DNA of 64,000 nucleotides. Origin: Thinopyrum elongatum (taxonomy: Eukaryota > Streptophyta > Magnoliopsida > Poales > Poaceae). Positions 10,415 to 21,381 of the stretch are shown here, piece by piece (the stretch's first letter is position 1; each line of letters starts with the position of its first letter). The notes under the pieces are model-generated. The model saw only the letters and a program-made list of their open reading frames with translations. It was not told where the DNA came from and did no database searches. The DNA is taken from assembly GCA_011799875.1 (NCBI GenBank), contig CM022302.1, positions 186,364,942 through 186,428,941 of the forward strand, read 5' to 3'. The translations under genes were made by a program, and so were the position numbers.

Positions 10415-10512
10415 ACGATGGAGCCCCAGAGCCAGATGTCCCAGCAGGAGCTTACTACCAGGAGGGTCCTGACGGCACGTACTACTAGATCGAGCCAGTC
10501 AACCAGGAGTAG
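10415..10512 (+). pseudogene. LTR exon-like frame B (5' LTR copy, early stop)
   Basis: Begins after an acceptor-like catcag (AG at 10413-10414) and reads 2 nt + 31 codons + TAG (10510-10512). The leading AC completes the G left over from frame A as GAC (Asp). The predicted peptide is acidic (DGAPEPDVPAGAYYQEG...). This copy has a TAG (10486-10488) where the 3' LTR copy (20124-20221) has TGG, so the 5' copy is broken. Confidence 0.5.
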
Positions 10513-10794
10513 GAACGGAGGCTCCCAGGCAGGAGGCCTACGCCTTTCGATCAAGAGTCGTTGTTTGTGCTAGCCTTCTTAAGGCAAAACTTGTCTAACT
10601 ATGTTTGTACTCAGATAATATTTGTATGACTGACTTATGTATTCGGATCTTTGTGATCCCTGGTCTGTAATATTGTGGATCTCCGTTTATTTGTGTTAGA
10701 GTTGTGTTGTGATATCTTCCCGTGAGTCCCTGTGCTTGATCGTGCATGTTTGCGTGTATGATTAGTGCACGATTAAGTCGGGGGCGTCACAAGT

Positions 10795-10807
10795 TGGTAT
10801 CAGAGCC
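10795..10807 (+). promoter_or_regulatory. Primer-binding site of Tekay-1
   Basis: TGGTATCAGAGCC, 3 nt after the LTR, complementary to the 3' end of initiator tRNA-Met, the usual primer for this lineage. Confidence 0.93.
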
Positions 10808-11186
10808 GACTGCCTGTAGGAAGCCCCCTTTCCAATTCCTTGTCCGAAGTTGAGTCTAGACATCGAGAAACTATTTTACTAACTTGGCTGTGTGGCTTAC
10901 GGGCCCACGTTGCCAACTGGGTGGTATTAGGATCTTTTATTCCTCCTCTATACTCTGGGACTCTGATCTCTCTTCTATTCGGATCAAATAAATTTTACTA
11001 ACGCCGACACTTAGGATCTCGTGAATCCTGTCTACCTAGAGAGCTGGATATCTGTGCGATTTCCCTGTCATTGATCTGATTAGTTTGATAATCATTTTTC
11101 TTTCCATTGTTTTGTTTAACCTTTCTCTCCGAGTTGTGTTAAACTATTTGTTGTCATTTGACAATCCTGAATATCCTCTGTTTCAG

Positions 11187-11957
11187 ATGGATCGTTTGTT
11201 TCCACCGCATCCTACGACACAGCTTGTGCTTCGCACTTGGGCTCGTGATGCCCCTGGGTTTCCAGCTGTTCTGATCGCCCTCCTGACCAGACTTGGCTAC
11301 CGTTGGTACCCTGAGTACATGGTCTACGAGGATTACCGCGAGTTCAATCAGGAGCAGTACCATGCTGATGTTTGTATCTATGATCAGCAAGATGACTCAG
11401 ACACTGAGCTACACCTTTTCCACGGTATCGGCCTGACGATTGAGATGGCAGTCCATGATGCCGCCTACTCTGCTGCCGCACGTCTCCGAGGAGAGTTCAG
11501 CGATATCTTGGATGACTCTGAGTTCTGATACATTCCTTATGCCCCTGCTGGAGATGCTACTGGATACTACACAGCTATCTGTGCCCCGTACGAGCCTCGT
11601 CGCTACGACCCGCGCGTTCTGATTCAGTGCACTCAAGCTCTGGATCGTACTGTTCGGGCTCTTGCCGTCGAGTTGGTTGCCACTCGAGCACGTCTCTATG
11701 ATGCTATGACGTAGTTGCTACCCGTTGTTCGTGCTGGGATACATCCGGAGCACATCCTTTATCCGCGCAGGACTCAGATGTATGCTGGTATTGATTGGCC
11801 TGCTGTTGGAGGTCACACACCTGCACGTGGACCTCTTCTTACAGCTCGAGGCCGGGTTCTGCATCAGAGTGCACATGGAGCGCAGGATCCTTCCGCGATG
11901 AACATTCGTCTTCCGCACGTGCAATTACCCTGTTTCAGTGGTTTTCCCCGACGTTGA
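11187..11957 (+). pseudogene. ORF0 upstream of gag in Tekay-1
   Basis: An accessory frame between the primer site and gag. It starts at ATG 11187 (protein MDRLFPPHPTTQ...), directly after an acceptor-like cctctgtttcag. The frame would be 256 codons but is cut by TGA at 11526-11528 and TAG at 11712-11714. It stays open on either side of both and ends at about 11957, consistent with a once-intact protein. Visible features are a Tyr/Trp-rich block near residues 35-60 (LGYRWYPEYMVYEDY) and a later Arg/Leu helix (ALDRTVRALAVELVATRARLYD). I recognise it only as a frame found upstream of gag in related grass elements. A captured host fragment is possible. The stretch 10808-11186 before it is untranslated leader with nothing recognisable. 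Confidence 0.5.
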
Positions 11958-12206
11958 TGTAGCCTTTGCTATGTCTCGTTGTGTACTTCCTTACCGCGTG
12001 CCTGCGCGCCACCTAGTATGTCTAGTTCTAAATTTGCGTCGTTATGCTGTCCGCATGTACCCGACTCTGTGTATGGATCTGTATGTCTTAATTAACTACT
12101 GTTATGTATCTGTTACACTGCTTAAATTGTTGTCGAGTTACATCATGCTTGTTGCTAAACACTCGCAATTACTTTTACTAAACTACCCCTGTTGATACTT
12201 AGCAGG

Positions 12207-12943
12207 ATGGTTAGACCAGGTGGTCGTGGTCGTGGTCGTGCCCCTGAACGCCCACCACCGCCAGACTATATGGCAGCTATGATGCAACAATTCGAGCTCA
12301 ACCGCCAGTTCATGACTGGGATTATGGCTCAGTTTCCGCATCAGAACAACCAGAACCAGAACCCTGCTCCAATAACTTTGACGGAGTTTATGCGACTCAA
12401 CCCCACTCAGTTCTGCAACTCTGACAAGCCACTGGATGCTGATGACTGGCTCCGCAACATCACTCACGAGATGGAGTCTGCTAATGTCGCCCCTGCCAAC
12501 TTCGTCACCTTCGCGGCCTTTTTCCTAAAGGGTCCCGCTGCTCAATGGTGGGACACCCACAAGCGTACACTTCCTGCTGGAACAGTGGTTACCTGGTATG
12601 AGTTCCAGGCTGCTTTTTGTGCCCGTTATATTCCTCAGGGAATTATGGATCGGATGAAGACCCAGTTCCGCAACCTCACTCAGGGCAACAAGACTGTCAA
12701 AGCTTATCAGCGGGAATTCCTTGACCTCTCCCGCTATGCTGAAGAAGACATCGCCACAGATGCCCGTAGACAAGAGAAGTTCTGTAATGGACTCCACCCA
12801 GACCTCAAGCTTGCACTTGCTGCTCAAGACTTCAACGACTTTTCTACTCTTGTGAACAAGGCTATTCTGGTTGAGACCGCTCAGATGAAACACAAGGACT
12901 CGCAGAAACGCTATCGTGATGCTGGCTCATCTTTTGCTCAGCA
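12207..12943 (+). pseudogene. gag: Gag of Tekay-1 (frame broken at its end)
   Basis: Starts at ATG 12207, after an acceptor-like tacttagcag. Residues 1-15 are Gly/Arg-rich (MVRPGGRGRGRAPERP). The retrotransposon gag core follows, with 'LDADDWLRNITHEME', 'AAQWWDTH' and the YEFQAAFCARYIP helix, about residues 75-140. The capsid multimerises and packages element RNA (known for the family). The frame should run on through the zinc knuckle into pol. Two extra bases (CA at 12942-12943) shift it, and the in-frame continuation after 12943 is nonsense. Confidence 0.85.
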
Positions 12944-15900
12944 CAGAAGTGTCGAGTCTGGATTCCCAACAACGTGTTCCGTCCAAATGCCCCTGCACCA
13001 AAGAACAACTATGCTGCACCACGTCTGCCTCCTCCACCACCGAGGCAGCCAAGAGCTCAAGCTATTCAACAAAATGCTCCTCTTCGTCCTGAAGATGGTA
13101 TGTGCTTCAAGTGCCGCAAACCAGGTCACCATGCTAGAGACTGCCACCAGACTCAGAATCAGTTGGCTTTTCCTCGTACTGGCCGTGGCAATGGTCGTGG
13201 CAACAATCAGGCCCGCAACTATAATACTGGGTCTACTGCACATGGTCGTGGACACGCTTACAACATTGATATTGAAGAAGTCCAGGATCAACCTGCTACT
13301 GTGATGGGTACCCTTCTCATTAATTCAGTACCTACTTCTATTTTATTTGATTCAGGAGCATCACATTCATTCAACTCTGGAAAATTTGCATTCATGCATG
13401 GCACTCGGTATGAGAGGATGCATACTCCGTTAGTCATTAAAACTCCCGAAGGTCATTGTCATGCTGACGTGATAGCACCAGACGTTATCGTCGAAATTAA
13501 AGGGTTGGAATTCCTTGCCTCACCCATCGTCTTGAAGTCTTCCACCATAGACCTCATACTCGGAAGGGATTGGTTGAAAGCTCACATTGCTTTGATCAAT
13601 TGTGCCACTGAAGTTGTCCAACTTCTTCACCCCTTCGACGAGATAGTGAATTATACAGCCCGCATTACATGGGATGCTGAAGCTCAGATATATGCTCTGA
13701 ATGCTCTGAACGCCTCACCTCTGGAAGGCATCGAGAATGTTCCTGTCGTTCGAGATTTTCCAGACATCTTTCCGGAAGAACTTCTAGGAATACCCCCGGC
13801 TAGGGCTGTCGAGTTTGTCATTGACTTGAAGCCTGGCACTACCCCTATTGCGAAGCGTCCTTATAAGATGCCACCGCATGAACTCCTTGAGCTTAAGGAA
13901 GAAATCGACAATTCACTTAAGAAAGGTTTCATCCGCCCTAGTTCCTCTGCTTGGGGAGCACCTTCACTCTTCGTTAAGAAGAAGGATGGAACTAACCGAT
14001 TGGTTCAGGATTATCGGCCGATTAACCAAGCCACAATCCAGAATAAATACCCACTGCCCCGGATCGATGATCTTTATGATCAGCTTGCTGGATCCTCTAT
14101 CTTCTCGAAACTCGACTTGAGGTTGGGTTATCATCAGATCCGTGTTCGCGAAGAGGATATTCTGAAGACTGCCTTTGTCACTCGTTATGGCTCTTATGAG
14201 TACACTGTCATGTCATTTGGTTTAACAAATGCTCCAGCAACCTTCTCCCAGTTGATGAACTATATCTTCATGGATTACCTCGACAAATTCATCGTGGTTT
14301 ATTTGGATGATGTCCTTATATATTCCAAGAATGAAGAAGAACATGTTGAACATCTTCGGCTTGTATTGGAGAAGCTACGAGAACATCAGTTGTATGCTAA
14401 ATTCTCCAAGTGTGAGTTCTGGTTATCTAAAGTGACCTATCTTGGTCATGTGATTTCCAAGAATGGAATTGCTGTTAACCCAGAACGAGTTCAGGCTATT
14501 CTTGATTGGACTCCCCCTAAGAATGTCAAGCAAGTCAGAAGTTTTCTCGGACTCGCTAGTTATTGCCGTCGATTCGTTGAGAACTTTTCCAAGATTGCAA
14601 AACCATTGACGAAGCTGCTCCACAAAGGTGTTAAATTTGAGTGGACAGAAAAATGTCAAGAAAGCTTTCAGACACTAAAAGATAAGTTGACATCTGCCCC
14701 AGTGCTAGAACCCCCGGATTCCCAAAAGGATTTCGTGATATACTGTGATGCATCTCGTCAAGGATTAGGCTGTGTCCTAATGCAAGAGCGCAAAGTGATT
14801 GCTTATGCTTCTCGACAATTGTGTCCTCATGAAGAAAATTACCCAGTGCATGATCTTGAACTTTCTGCGGTTATTTATGCTTTGAAGCTATGGCGACATT
14901 ACCTTCTCGGTAATCGTTCCGAGATATACACGGATCATCAAAGTTTGAAGTATTTATATACCCAACCAGATCTGAACCTTCATCAACAAAGATGGCTCGA
15001 AACAATTGCCGATTATGATATGAATATCTCATATACCCTTGGCAAGGCTAATGTAATGGCCGATGCTTTGAGTCGGAAGGCTTATTGCAACAATCTTATG
15101 GTTCAGGAAGCACAACCTCTCCTTTATGAAGAGCTTCGCAAATAGAACCTCCACGTTGTTCCGCAGGGTTATCGCAATACCCTGGTTGTTGAACCGGATC
15201 TTGAGCACAGCATTAAGATTATACAAAAGTATGACTCTGAAGTTGAAAGGATTAAGCGATACCTCAAAAAAGGAAAGCCGTCGGAATTCCACCTTGACAG
15301 GGATGGGATCCTATTTTTCCAACACCGTCTCTTCGTACCCAAGTTCAAGGATGAGAGGGAACACGTTATGAAAGAAGCTCATGACACTCCTCTGTCAATT
15401 CATCCTGGTAGCACAAAGATGTACCGTGACATTTGTCAGAGATACTGGTGGCCTAATATGAAGCGAGACATTGCTCGTTATGTTTCTGAGTGTGATGTTT
15501 GCCGCCGTATTAAAGCAGAACATCAAAGGCCTGCTGGAACTCTGCAACCACTTGATATTCCTGAATGGAAATGGGACAAAGTCCAAATGGATTTCATTAC
15601 TGGTTTTCCCAAATCTCAGAAGGGTCATGATGCTATCTTTGTCATCATTGACCGATTCTCCAAGGTTGCTCACTTTTTGCCAGTTAAGGAGACAATCACT
15701 GCTAGCCATTTAGCAGACTTGTATGTTTCCCGAATTGTGTCACTCCACGGTGTTCCGTTGGAGATCAGTTTGGATCGTGGCAGCCTCTTTACCTCAAGAT
15801 TCTGGAATAGTTTCCAAGAAGCTATGGGAACTCGTGTGTCTTTCAGCACCGCTTTTCACCCTCAGTCACAGGGTCAAGTCGAACGAGTTAATCAAGTGCT

Positions 15901-16636
15901 CGAAGATAAGCTTCGAGCTTGCGTCATCTCCTTCGGTAAGAAATGGGAGGAATCTCTCTCGTATGCTGAATTCTCTTACAACAATAGCTATCAAGCTAGT
16001 CTGAAGATGGCACCGTTTGAAGTTCTATACGGACGTAAGTGTCGAACCCCTCTGAATTGGTCAGAAACTGGGGAACGCTGACTCGTCGGACTGGACATTA
16101 TCCAACAAGCTGAAGAACAAGTCTGCATTGTTCGTGAACATCTGTAAACTTCTCAGTCTCGTCAGAAGAGCAACTATGACCGAAAGCACCAGGAAATGGT
16201 CTATCAGCCTGGCGAGCAAGCTTACCTCCGCGTCACCCCGTTGAAAGGCACTCATCGGTTCGGAATCAAAGGCAAGTTAGCTCCTCGCTACATTGGCTCG
16301 TTCCGTATTCTTGCCCGTCGAGGAGAAGTGGCATATCAGTTGCAATTGCCGCCAAATCTTTCTCAAGTGCATGATGTCTTTCATGTATCCCAACTCCGTC
16401 GCTGCTTCAAGGATCCTATTCGAGCTGTGGATCATGAAATGCTTGAATTACGGGAAGATCTGTCTTATCTAGAATATCCCATCCGTATTCTTGATCAAGC
16501 TGAACGTCGAACTCATCAGAAGTCAATCAAATTCCTTAAAGTTCAGTGGTCGAATGGTTCTGAAGATGAAGCCACTTGGGAACGCGAGGATCGTCTTCGC
16601 GAAGAATACCCCGCTTTCTTTCAGTCTTCCACTTAA
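12944..16636 (+). pseudogene. pol: Pol of Tekay-1: zinc knuckle, protease, RT, RNase H, integrase, chromodomain
   Basis: Read in the frame that resumes at 12944. It holds a CCHC knuckle [14 protein letters not shown] (about 13103-13144), protease motif DSGASHS (about 13351), reverse transcriptase with YLDD (about 14302), RNase H blocks [10 protein letters not shown] and [10 protein letters not shown], integrase zinc region ending CDVC (about 15493), catalytic segments MDFITGFP, LDRGSLF and GQVERVNQ, and a C-terminal chromodomain (KFLKVQWSNGSEDEATWERE). Stops interrupt it at 15143-15145 (TAG), 16079-16081 (TGA) and 16145-16147 (TAA), all in one frame. The true end is TAA 16634-16636. Chromodomains of this lineage steer integration to heterochromatin (established). 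The copy cannot make full-length Pol. Confidence 0.9.
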
Positions 16637-16660
16637 TTCTCGGGACGAGAATTCTTGATA

Positions 16661-16672
16661 GATGAGGAGAAT
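16661..16672 (+). promoter_or_regulatory. Polypurine tract of Tekay-1
   Basis: The purine-rich run gatgaggagaat immediately precedes the 3' LTR (TG at 16673), the expected plus-strand primer. Confidence 0.75.
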
Positions 16673-18517
16673 TGTAACACCCCATGTCATTAGCCACAGT
16701 AATCACTTTTGATAATGACAAGTCAGCATGATTAACAGTGCCAAATCATCATTTGCATCATATTGCATTTCAAATCCTAACTCAAAATTCAAATTAAATT
16801 AAAGTGGAAAATAAAAGTTGTTCAAACATAGAAACTAAAATGTTCATTAGGTGACAAATATTCTAGAGACAATGCTAAAATTGTAACCAACATTTAATCA
16901 ATTAATTAAGTGACTCTAACAGTGCCAAAACAGCAATATTTAATCCCATTTAGTTTTATAAAATTGCAAATGAAATGATATGAACTCAAAACCGTTTTAT
17001 GGCATTAGTAGATGTTGCACTGGAGTTTTGTGACTAGTTCACATATTTTACAAAACTAAATATGAGGCCACACAATTTTGCAAAAACAGAAAACAGAAAA
17101 GAAAAAGACAAAATAGAAATAAAAGAAAAATAAAAAGAAAACAACCCCCCTGGCCCAACTGGGCCACGGCCCAGCCAGGCCATCAGGCCGGCCCACCCAC
17201 TCCCCCTTTAACCCCCTGGGGTACCGAAACCCTAATCGACCCCCCCATTCCCACCTTCCAGATCAGGCGCGCCCGACGCCCGCGCTCGACGCCCCGACAT
17301 GCCTGACGCCGCCCCGCCCTCGTCGCCGGCACCGCCTCGCCGTCCCCGACATCCTCCCCGCGCCCCGCTGCCTTGACCCTGCACCGCCTGTGAGCTCGCC
17401 CCGCCTCTCTCTCCCCTCGGTCACCGCCGCGCTTGTCGCGCCCAGCTCCCTGCCCAGCGTCGCTGGCCATCGCGCCGCACGCGCCCGGTGACCGCCCGCC
17501 GCCCCCCCGCTGCCCGCTCGCCGCGCCCGCAGCCCGCACCGCCGCCCCTCGCTAGCTCTACATGCTGCTGCTCTGCACCTTGCTCCCGGCCGCCGCGCTT
17601 GCTATCGCAGCTGCGCGCGCGCCTCCCTTGGTCGCTGCACCCCCCTCGCTCACAACCGCGCCCGCTGCGCGTGGCCGCCCCACACGCTCGCAGCCGCCTT
17701 CGCTCGCGCTCGCCGCTTGCCACTGCCTCTCGGCCCCGCCGTCCCTTGCCGCGCTCGCGGGCCGCGCCCGTGGCCAGCGCCCGGGCTCGCCCCTGGCCGC
17801 GCCCGCGTACCTGCGCGCCCGCTGTGGCCACATGGGCCACTGACGGCTGGGCCCCCACCCCCATGTGTCTATGACACAGGGGCCCCAGCCACAGAACGAT
17901 TTAAAAAAATGAAAAAGAAAAAGAAAATGAATTAATAGAATTAATAATTAATTAATTAAGTTAATTAATTCTAATTAAGTTAATCTAATTAATTAGTTAG
18001 TTTAATTAAACTGTAATTAGATTAGTTAATCCCTAATTAACCTAAACAGACACTGACAGGTGGGACCCACACATCAGTTTGACCCAGTCAACGCCCTGTT
18101 GACTGCTGACGTCATGATAATGTCAGCATACACTGTTCTGGATAATGTTGATTTAAAATGATTAAATAAATTTTAGAAAATAATTAAATCTTTAGAAAAT
18201 CATATAAAATAATCCGTAACTCCCATGAAAATAATTTATATATGAAAGTTGCTCAGAATTTTGATACGAATCTGAATACGCCCTCCGTATTCCTATCAGA
18301 TGCCCCTAGCTAGATGAACATGGAACTTTTAGACCGAATTTGATAAATGAATAGTGCCCAACTTAAATTAAATAAATCCGGATAAATTCCTAAATTAACT
18401 AAATCATTTAGTTAGGCAGTAGAAGACCCCAGCATATCATTTAGTCATGTCATGCATCTTGTTTGCATTATTGCCGTGAAATTTATTGTTTCTTCCCCCC
18501 TTCTTCTCTCTCGATAG

Positions 18518-18607
18518 ACGCCGAGACCAACGACGTTGCAGCTGGGTACGACTACGCTCCAGACGAGCAGCCCGTTGACGACCCCTCTCTCTTGCCAGAG
18601 CAACCAG
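18518..18607 (+). other. LTR exon-like frame A (Tekay-1 3' LTR)
   Basis: Same length (90 bp), phase, AG acceptor (18516-18517) and GC donor (18608-18609) as the 5' LTR copy. The substitutions between the two copies keep the frame open. Confidence 0.5.
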
Positions 18608-20046
18608 GCAAGCCCCCCCTTGAGCATCCAGATATCGCCTATTCCATTTCTCCTACTTGCATTAGATTTTGCGACTGTTAAATGTTTGCTCCTATTCTGA
18701 TGCATAGCCTGCTTTTGTAACCTGTTTATTGTTACCTTACCTGCCTATGATAAATTGCTTAGTATAGGTTGGTAGTGAACCATCAGTGACCCCCACCACC
18801 TTACCCTTGTTACCCCTGCTTGATCATCGATGACTCGACCAGTGTGATCGTCGACCAGAGACCGACACATCACTTCACCCCCTTAGTTGTACGACTCTGC
18901 ATAGTACTATCAAGTGCCGAGGGTGATACCTCGTAACGCACTCCCGATGAATACTCTGCAGTGTAGTTGTTCGGTCATGGTCATCGAGGGTGATTCCTCC
19001 TTCTCCACTTCCGATACGACTCTGTCGTGCAACCCCTCAGTGTGAACATCGAGGGTGATGCCTCATACGTTCACCCTGATGATTTCATCGAGTGGAATTC
19101 ACCGAGGGTGATTCCTCGGGTTTCCCCTTTGATGATATGACCACACGGTTACTTTGACCTTTGTTATAGGCGGGTTGACCCTGATGGGTGCCCGTAGGGG
19201 ATCTATGTTGTCGGGTGTGCCGGAAGGGCACTCGAGTGTGATATTGTGGCGGAGCTTCAGAAACTCTGATCGTCTCTGCGTGTTACTAAATCAGCCTATT
19301 GGATTTGGGTATTTGATCTGAGTGGGTCGACGTGCCCTATACGCACTACCACCACGCGGGATTATGGTTTATGGGGCCCTCTACATCGTACGTTTTTCCC
19401 GAAAGCTCTTCAGACGTCACGGTTCACCGTGCGGGCTGATTGTTGGGATTGGGCTGGATACTTCACTGACGAGTTCAGTGTCGCGCCTGCACCCCGGCTA
19501 GGCTCGCAACGCGCAGGGTGCCCAGGGCGATGGCCCAAGACCTCTGGGTGCATAGGTTAGTCCGGCGTGCTGACCTCTCTGCTGAGCCTAAGTAGGGCGC
19601 TACTTCGTGTTGATCTTCCGAGGTCGGGCATTACCCAGCAAGTGTGTCCAACCAGAGTTGATCGAGCGTGTTGGGTAATAGTAGTGCACCCCTGCAAGGA
19701 TGAATGATCTATCGATAGCCGGTCCTACGGTAAAGGACGCTCAGTTTGTATATCCCGATCTACTACTTGAACTGGATACTTGTTACTTAATTGAAGCTTC
19801 GGGGTCGCTTTCTCGCTGGGAGTCGAGGAAGGATCTCTAGGCTTTACTTCAACATGCTTGCTTAATAAAATGCTATTCTACTCTCTTCTATTGCTGCAAG
19901 ATGGTGGCTTCGTGAAGATGCTTGAAGATGCTAGTCTTCGATAGGACTAGGCCTTCTCTCTATTCTGGCATTTCTGCTGCCCAGTCCACATATACAGCCT
20001 TGTCTCCTTTGATAATGTTGCATATGTAGTGTAGATCCTTGCTTGC

Positions 20047-20069
20047 TGAGTACTTCGGATGAGTACTCA
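20047..20069 (+). promoter_or_regulatory. TGAGTAC/GTACTCA hairpin (Tekay-1 3' LTR)
   Basis: Identical to the 5' LTR copy: stem 20047-20053 with 20063-20069, 9-nt loop. Confidence 0.6.
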
Positions 20070-20123
20070 CGGTTGCTTTGTTACCTCTTTTTCCCCCATA
20101 CCCCCCTTTTGATGATACATCAG

Positions 20124-20221
20124 ACGATGGAGCCCCGGAGCCAGATGTCCCAGCAGGAGCTTACTACCAGGAGGGTCCTGACGGCACGTACTACTGGATC
20201 GAGCCAGTCGACCAGGAGTAG
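20124..20221 (+). other. LTR exon-like frame B (Tekay-1 3' LTR, open)
   Basis: 98 bp after an acceptor-like AG (20122-20123): 2 nt + 31 codons + TAG (20219-20221). It is open throughout, unlike the 5' LTR copy. The C-terminal part reads GTYYWIEPVDQE. Confidence 0.5.
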
Positions 20222-20519
20222 GATCGGAGGCTCCCAGGCAGGAGGCCTATGCCTTTCGATCTAGAGTCGTTGTTTGTGCTAGCCTTCTTAAGGCAAAACT
20301 TGTCTAACTATGTCTGTACTCAGATAATATTTGTATGACTGACTTATGTATTCGGATCTTCGTGATCCCTGGTCTGTAATATTGTGGATCTCCGTTTATT
20401 TGTGTTAGAGTTGTGTTGTGATATCTTCCCGTGAGTCCCTGTGCTTGATCATGCATGTTTACGTGTATGATTAGTGCATGATTGAGTTGGGGGCGTCACA
20501 GCAACTGTCATTATTGCAG

Positions 20520-21381
20520 CTGTTGTTGCGGAGGTCGAGAACCTCAAGGCCGAGGTGAGGAGAGCTCTGCAGGAAACTATGCAGCAGAGGGCGGCGGCCG
20601 AACAGGTAGCTAACGAACTAGTGAAGATGAAAACTGTGAGCCAGCAGCATGAGGCCAGAGTGGCTAAGGTGCAACAAGAGCTCAAGGATGCCGTCACGAA
20701 ATGTGAGACCCTTGAGCAAAAAAGTAAGGATCAAGTCACCGAGCTAACCTCGTTGAATTCGGTGGTACAAGAAGCGCAGACGGAGGCGCGAGGCCACCGA
20801 GAGGAACTCCGCCAAGTCAAGCTTATTGCGGATGGTAAGCCGTACTTACTACAAAGTGTCTTTGGTGGTAATAGGTTCGTTTTGCTCATGTGAGTATGGT
20901 GTTCCTCAGGCGCCTTTGCGGACCTTCCGAGGAGTGCATCAGATGCGGCCAGGTACTTCGCGTCTCAGGAGGGTCGCACCGAGCAGAGGCTGTTTTGGGC
21001 GCAGTTTCAGGCGCCCGAACAGCCTCCCCTCCTAAACAACTAGATGAAGTAGCTGATGGAGTTGCATCGGATGGCGGAGCCGGCAATGAAGGACCTCTGT
21101 GTCAAGCTGTGGCCTTCAGAGTCATTGCCGAGCAGCTACTTCGGCTTGGTGCGGAGGTTGTGTGACGCCGCGCCCTGGATTGATGTCTAGAAGCGCTCCG
21201 TATGCATTTAAGGAGCCCGGATGGCCTTTGGCAAGACTATGGTACATTGGTCGAAGATCAAGCCAACTGGAATGGCCACCGGACCTCCGCCCCTGGGAAG
21301 GAGCATAGGCGCCCCGAGCAGTATTTTCCAATCATGATGGATGGTGCTCGAGCGATAGAGGCCAGTGCTCGAAGGATGTAA
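20520..21381 (+). pseudogene. Antisense gene of Fatima-like element 1, last two exons (part 2)
   Basis: Exon 20520-20834 (acceptor attgcag, donor gatg|gtaagc) is a long heptad-type coiled coil (for example ELVKMKTVSQQHEARVAKVQ). Exon 20910-21381 (acceptor ttcctcag) begins 'AFADLPRSASDAARYF' and contains the conserved-looking SYFGLVRRL and VHWSKIKP blocks. Phase across the intron is kept (1 nt + 2 nt). Stops at 21041, 21050, 21188 and 21209, and a frameshift near 21295, show it is dead. The coiled coil suggests self-association. Nothing suggests an enzyme. Confidence 0.6.

Larger units (their letters stand above)
6855..10791 (+). repeat. 5' LTR of Tekay-1
   Basis: 3,937 bp, starting TGTAACACCCC and ending GGGGGCGTCACA. 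It is unusually long and internally structured: AT-rich start, GC-rich block (7320-8100), W-box/bZIP-site cluster (8321-8412), exon-like frame A (8807-8896), four short hairpins (9209-9409), the TGAGTAC hairpin (10338-10360) and exon-like frame B (10415-10512). Confidence 0.93.
6855..20500 (+). mobile_element. Tekay-1: complete Tekay/Del-type chromovirus (Gypsy)
   Basis: Complete 13.6-kb LTR retrotransposon with a perfect 5-bp duplication GCAAC (6850-6854 and 20501-20505), TG...CA LTRs of 3,937 and 3,828 bp, an initiator-Met-type primer site and a polypurine tract. Domain order is gag, zinc knuckle, protease, RT, RNase H, integrase, chromodomain, which defines the chromovirus (Tekay/Del) lineage. 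The coding region has one frameshift and three in-frame stops, so it is defective. A hand sample of about 240 bp of the two LTRs shows about 8 differences (about 3%), roughly a million years at the usual grass LTR rate (rough inference). It sits inside an intron of the antisense gene of Fatima-like element 1. Confidence 0.92.
16673..20500 (+). repeat. 3' LTR of Tekay-1
   Basis: 3,828 bp, colinear with 6855-10791. It is shorter mainly through small indels in the GC-rich block and in the CATGATGACATC repeats. It ends CA at 20500, followed by the GCAAC duplication. Confidence 0.93.
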
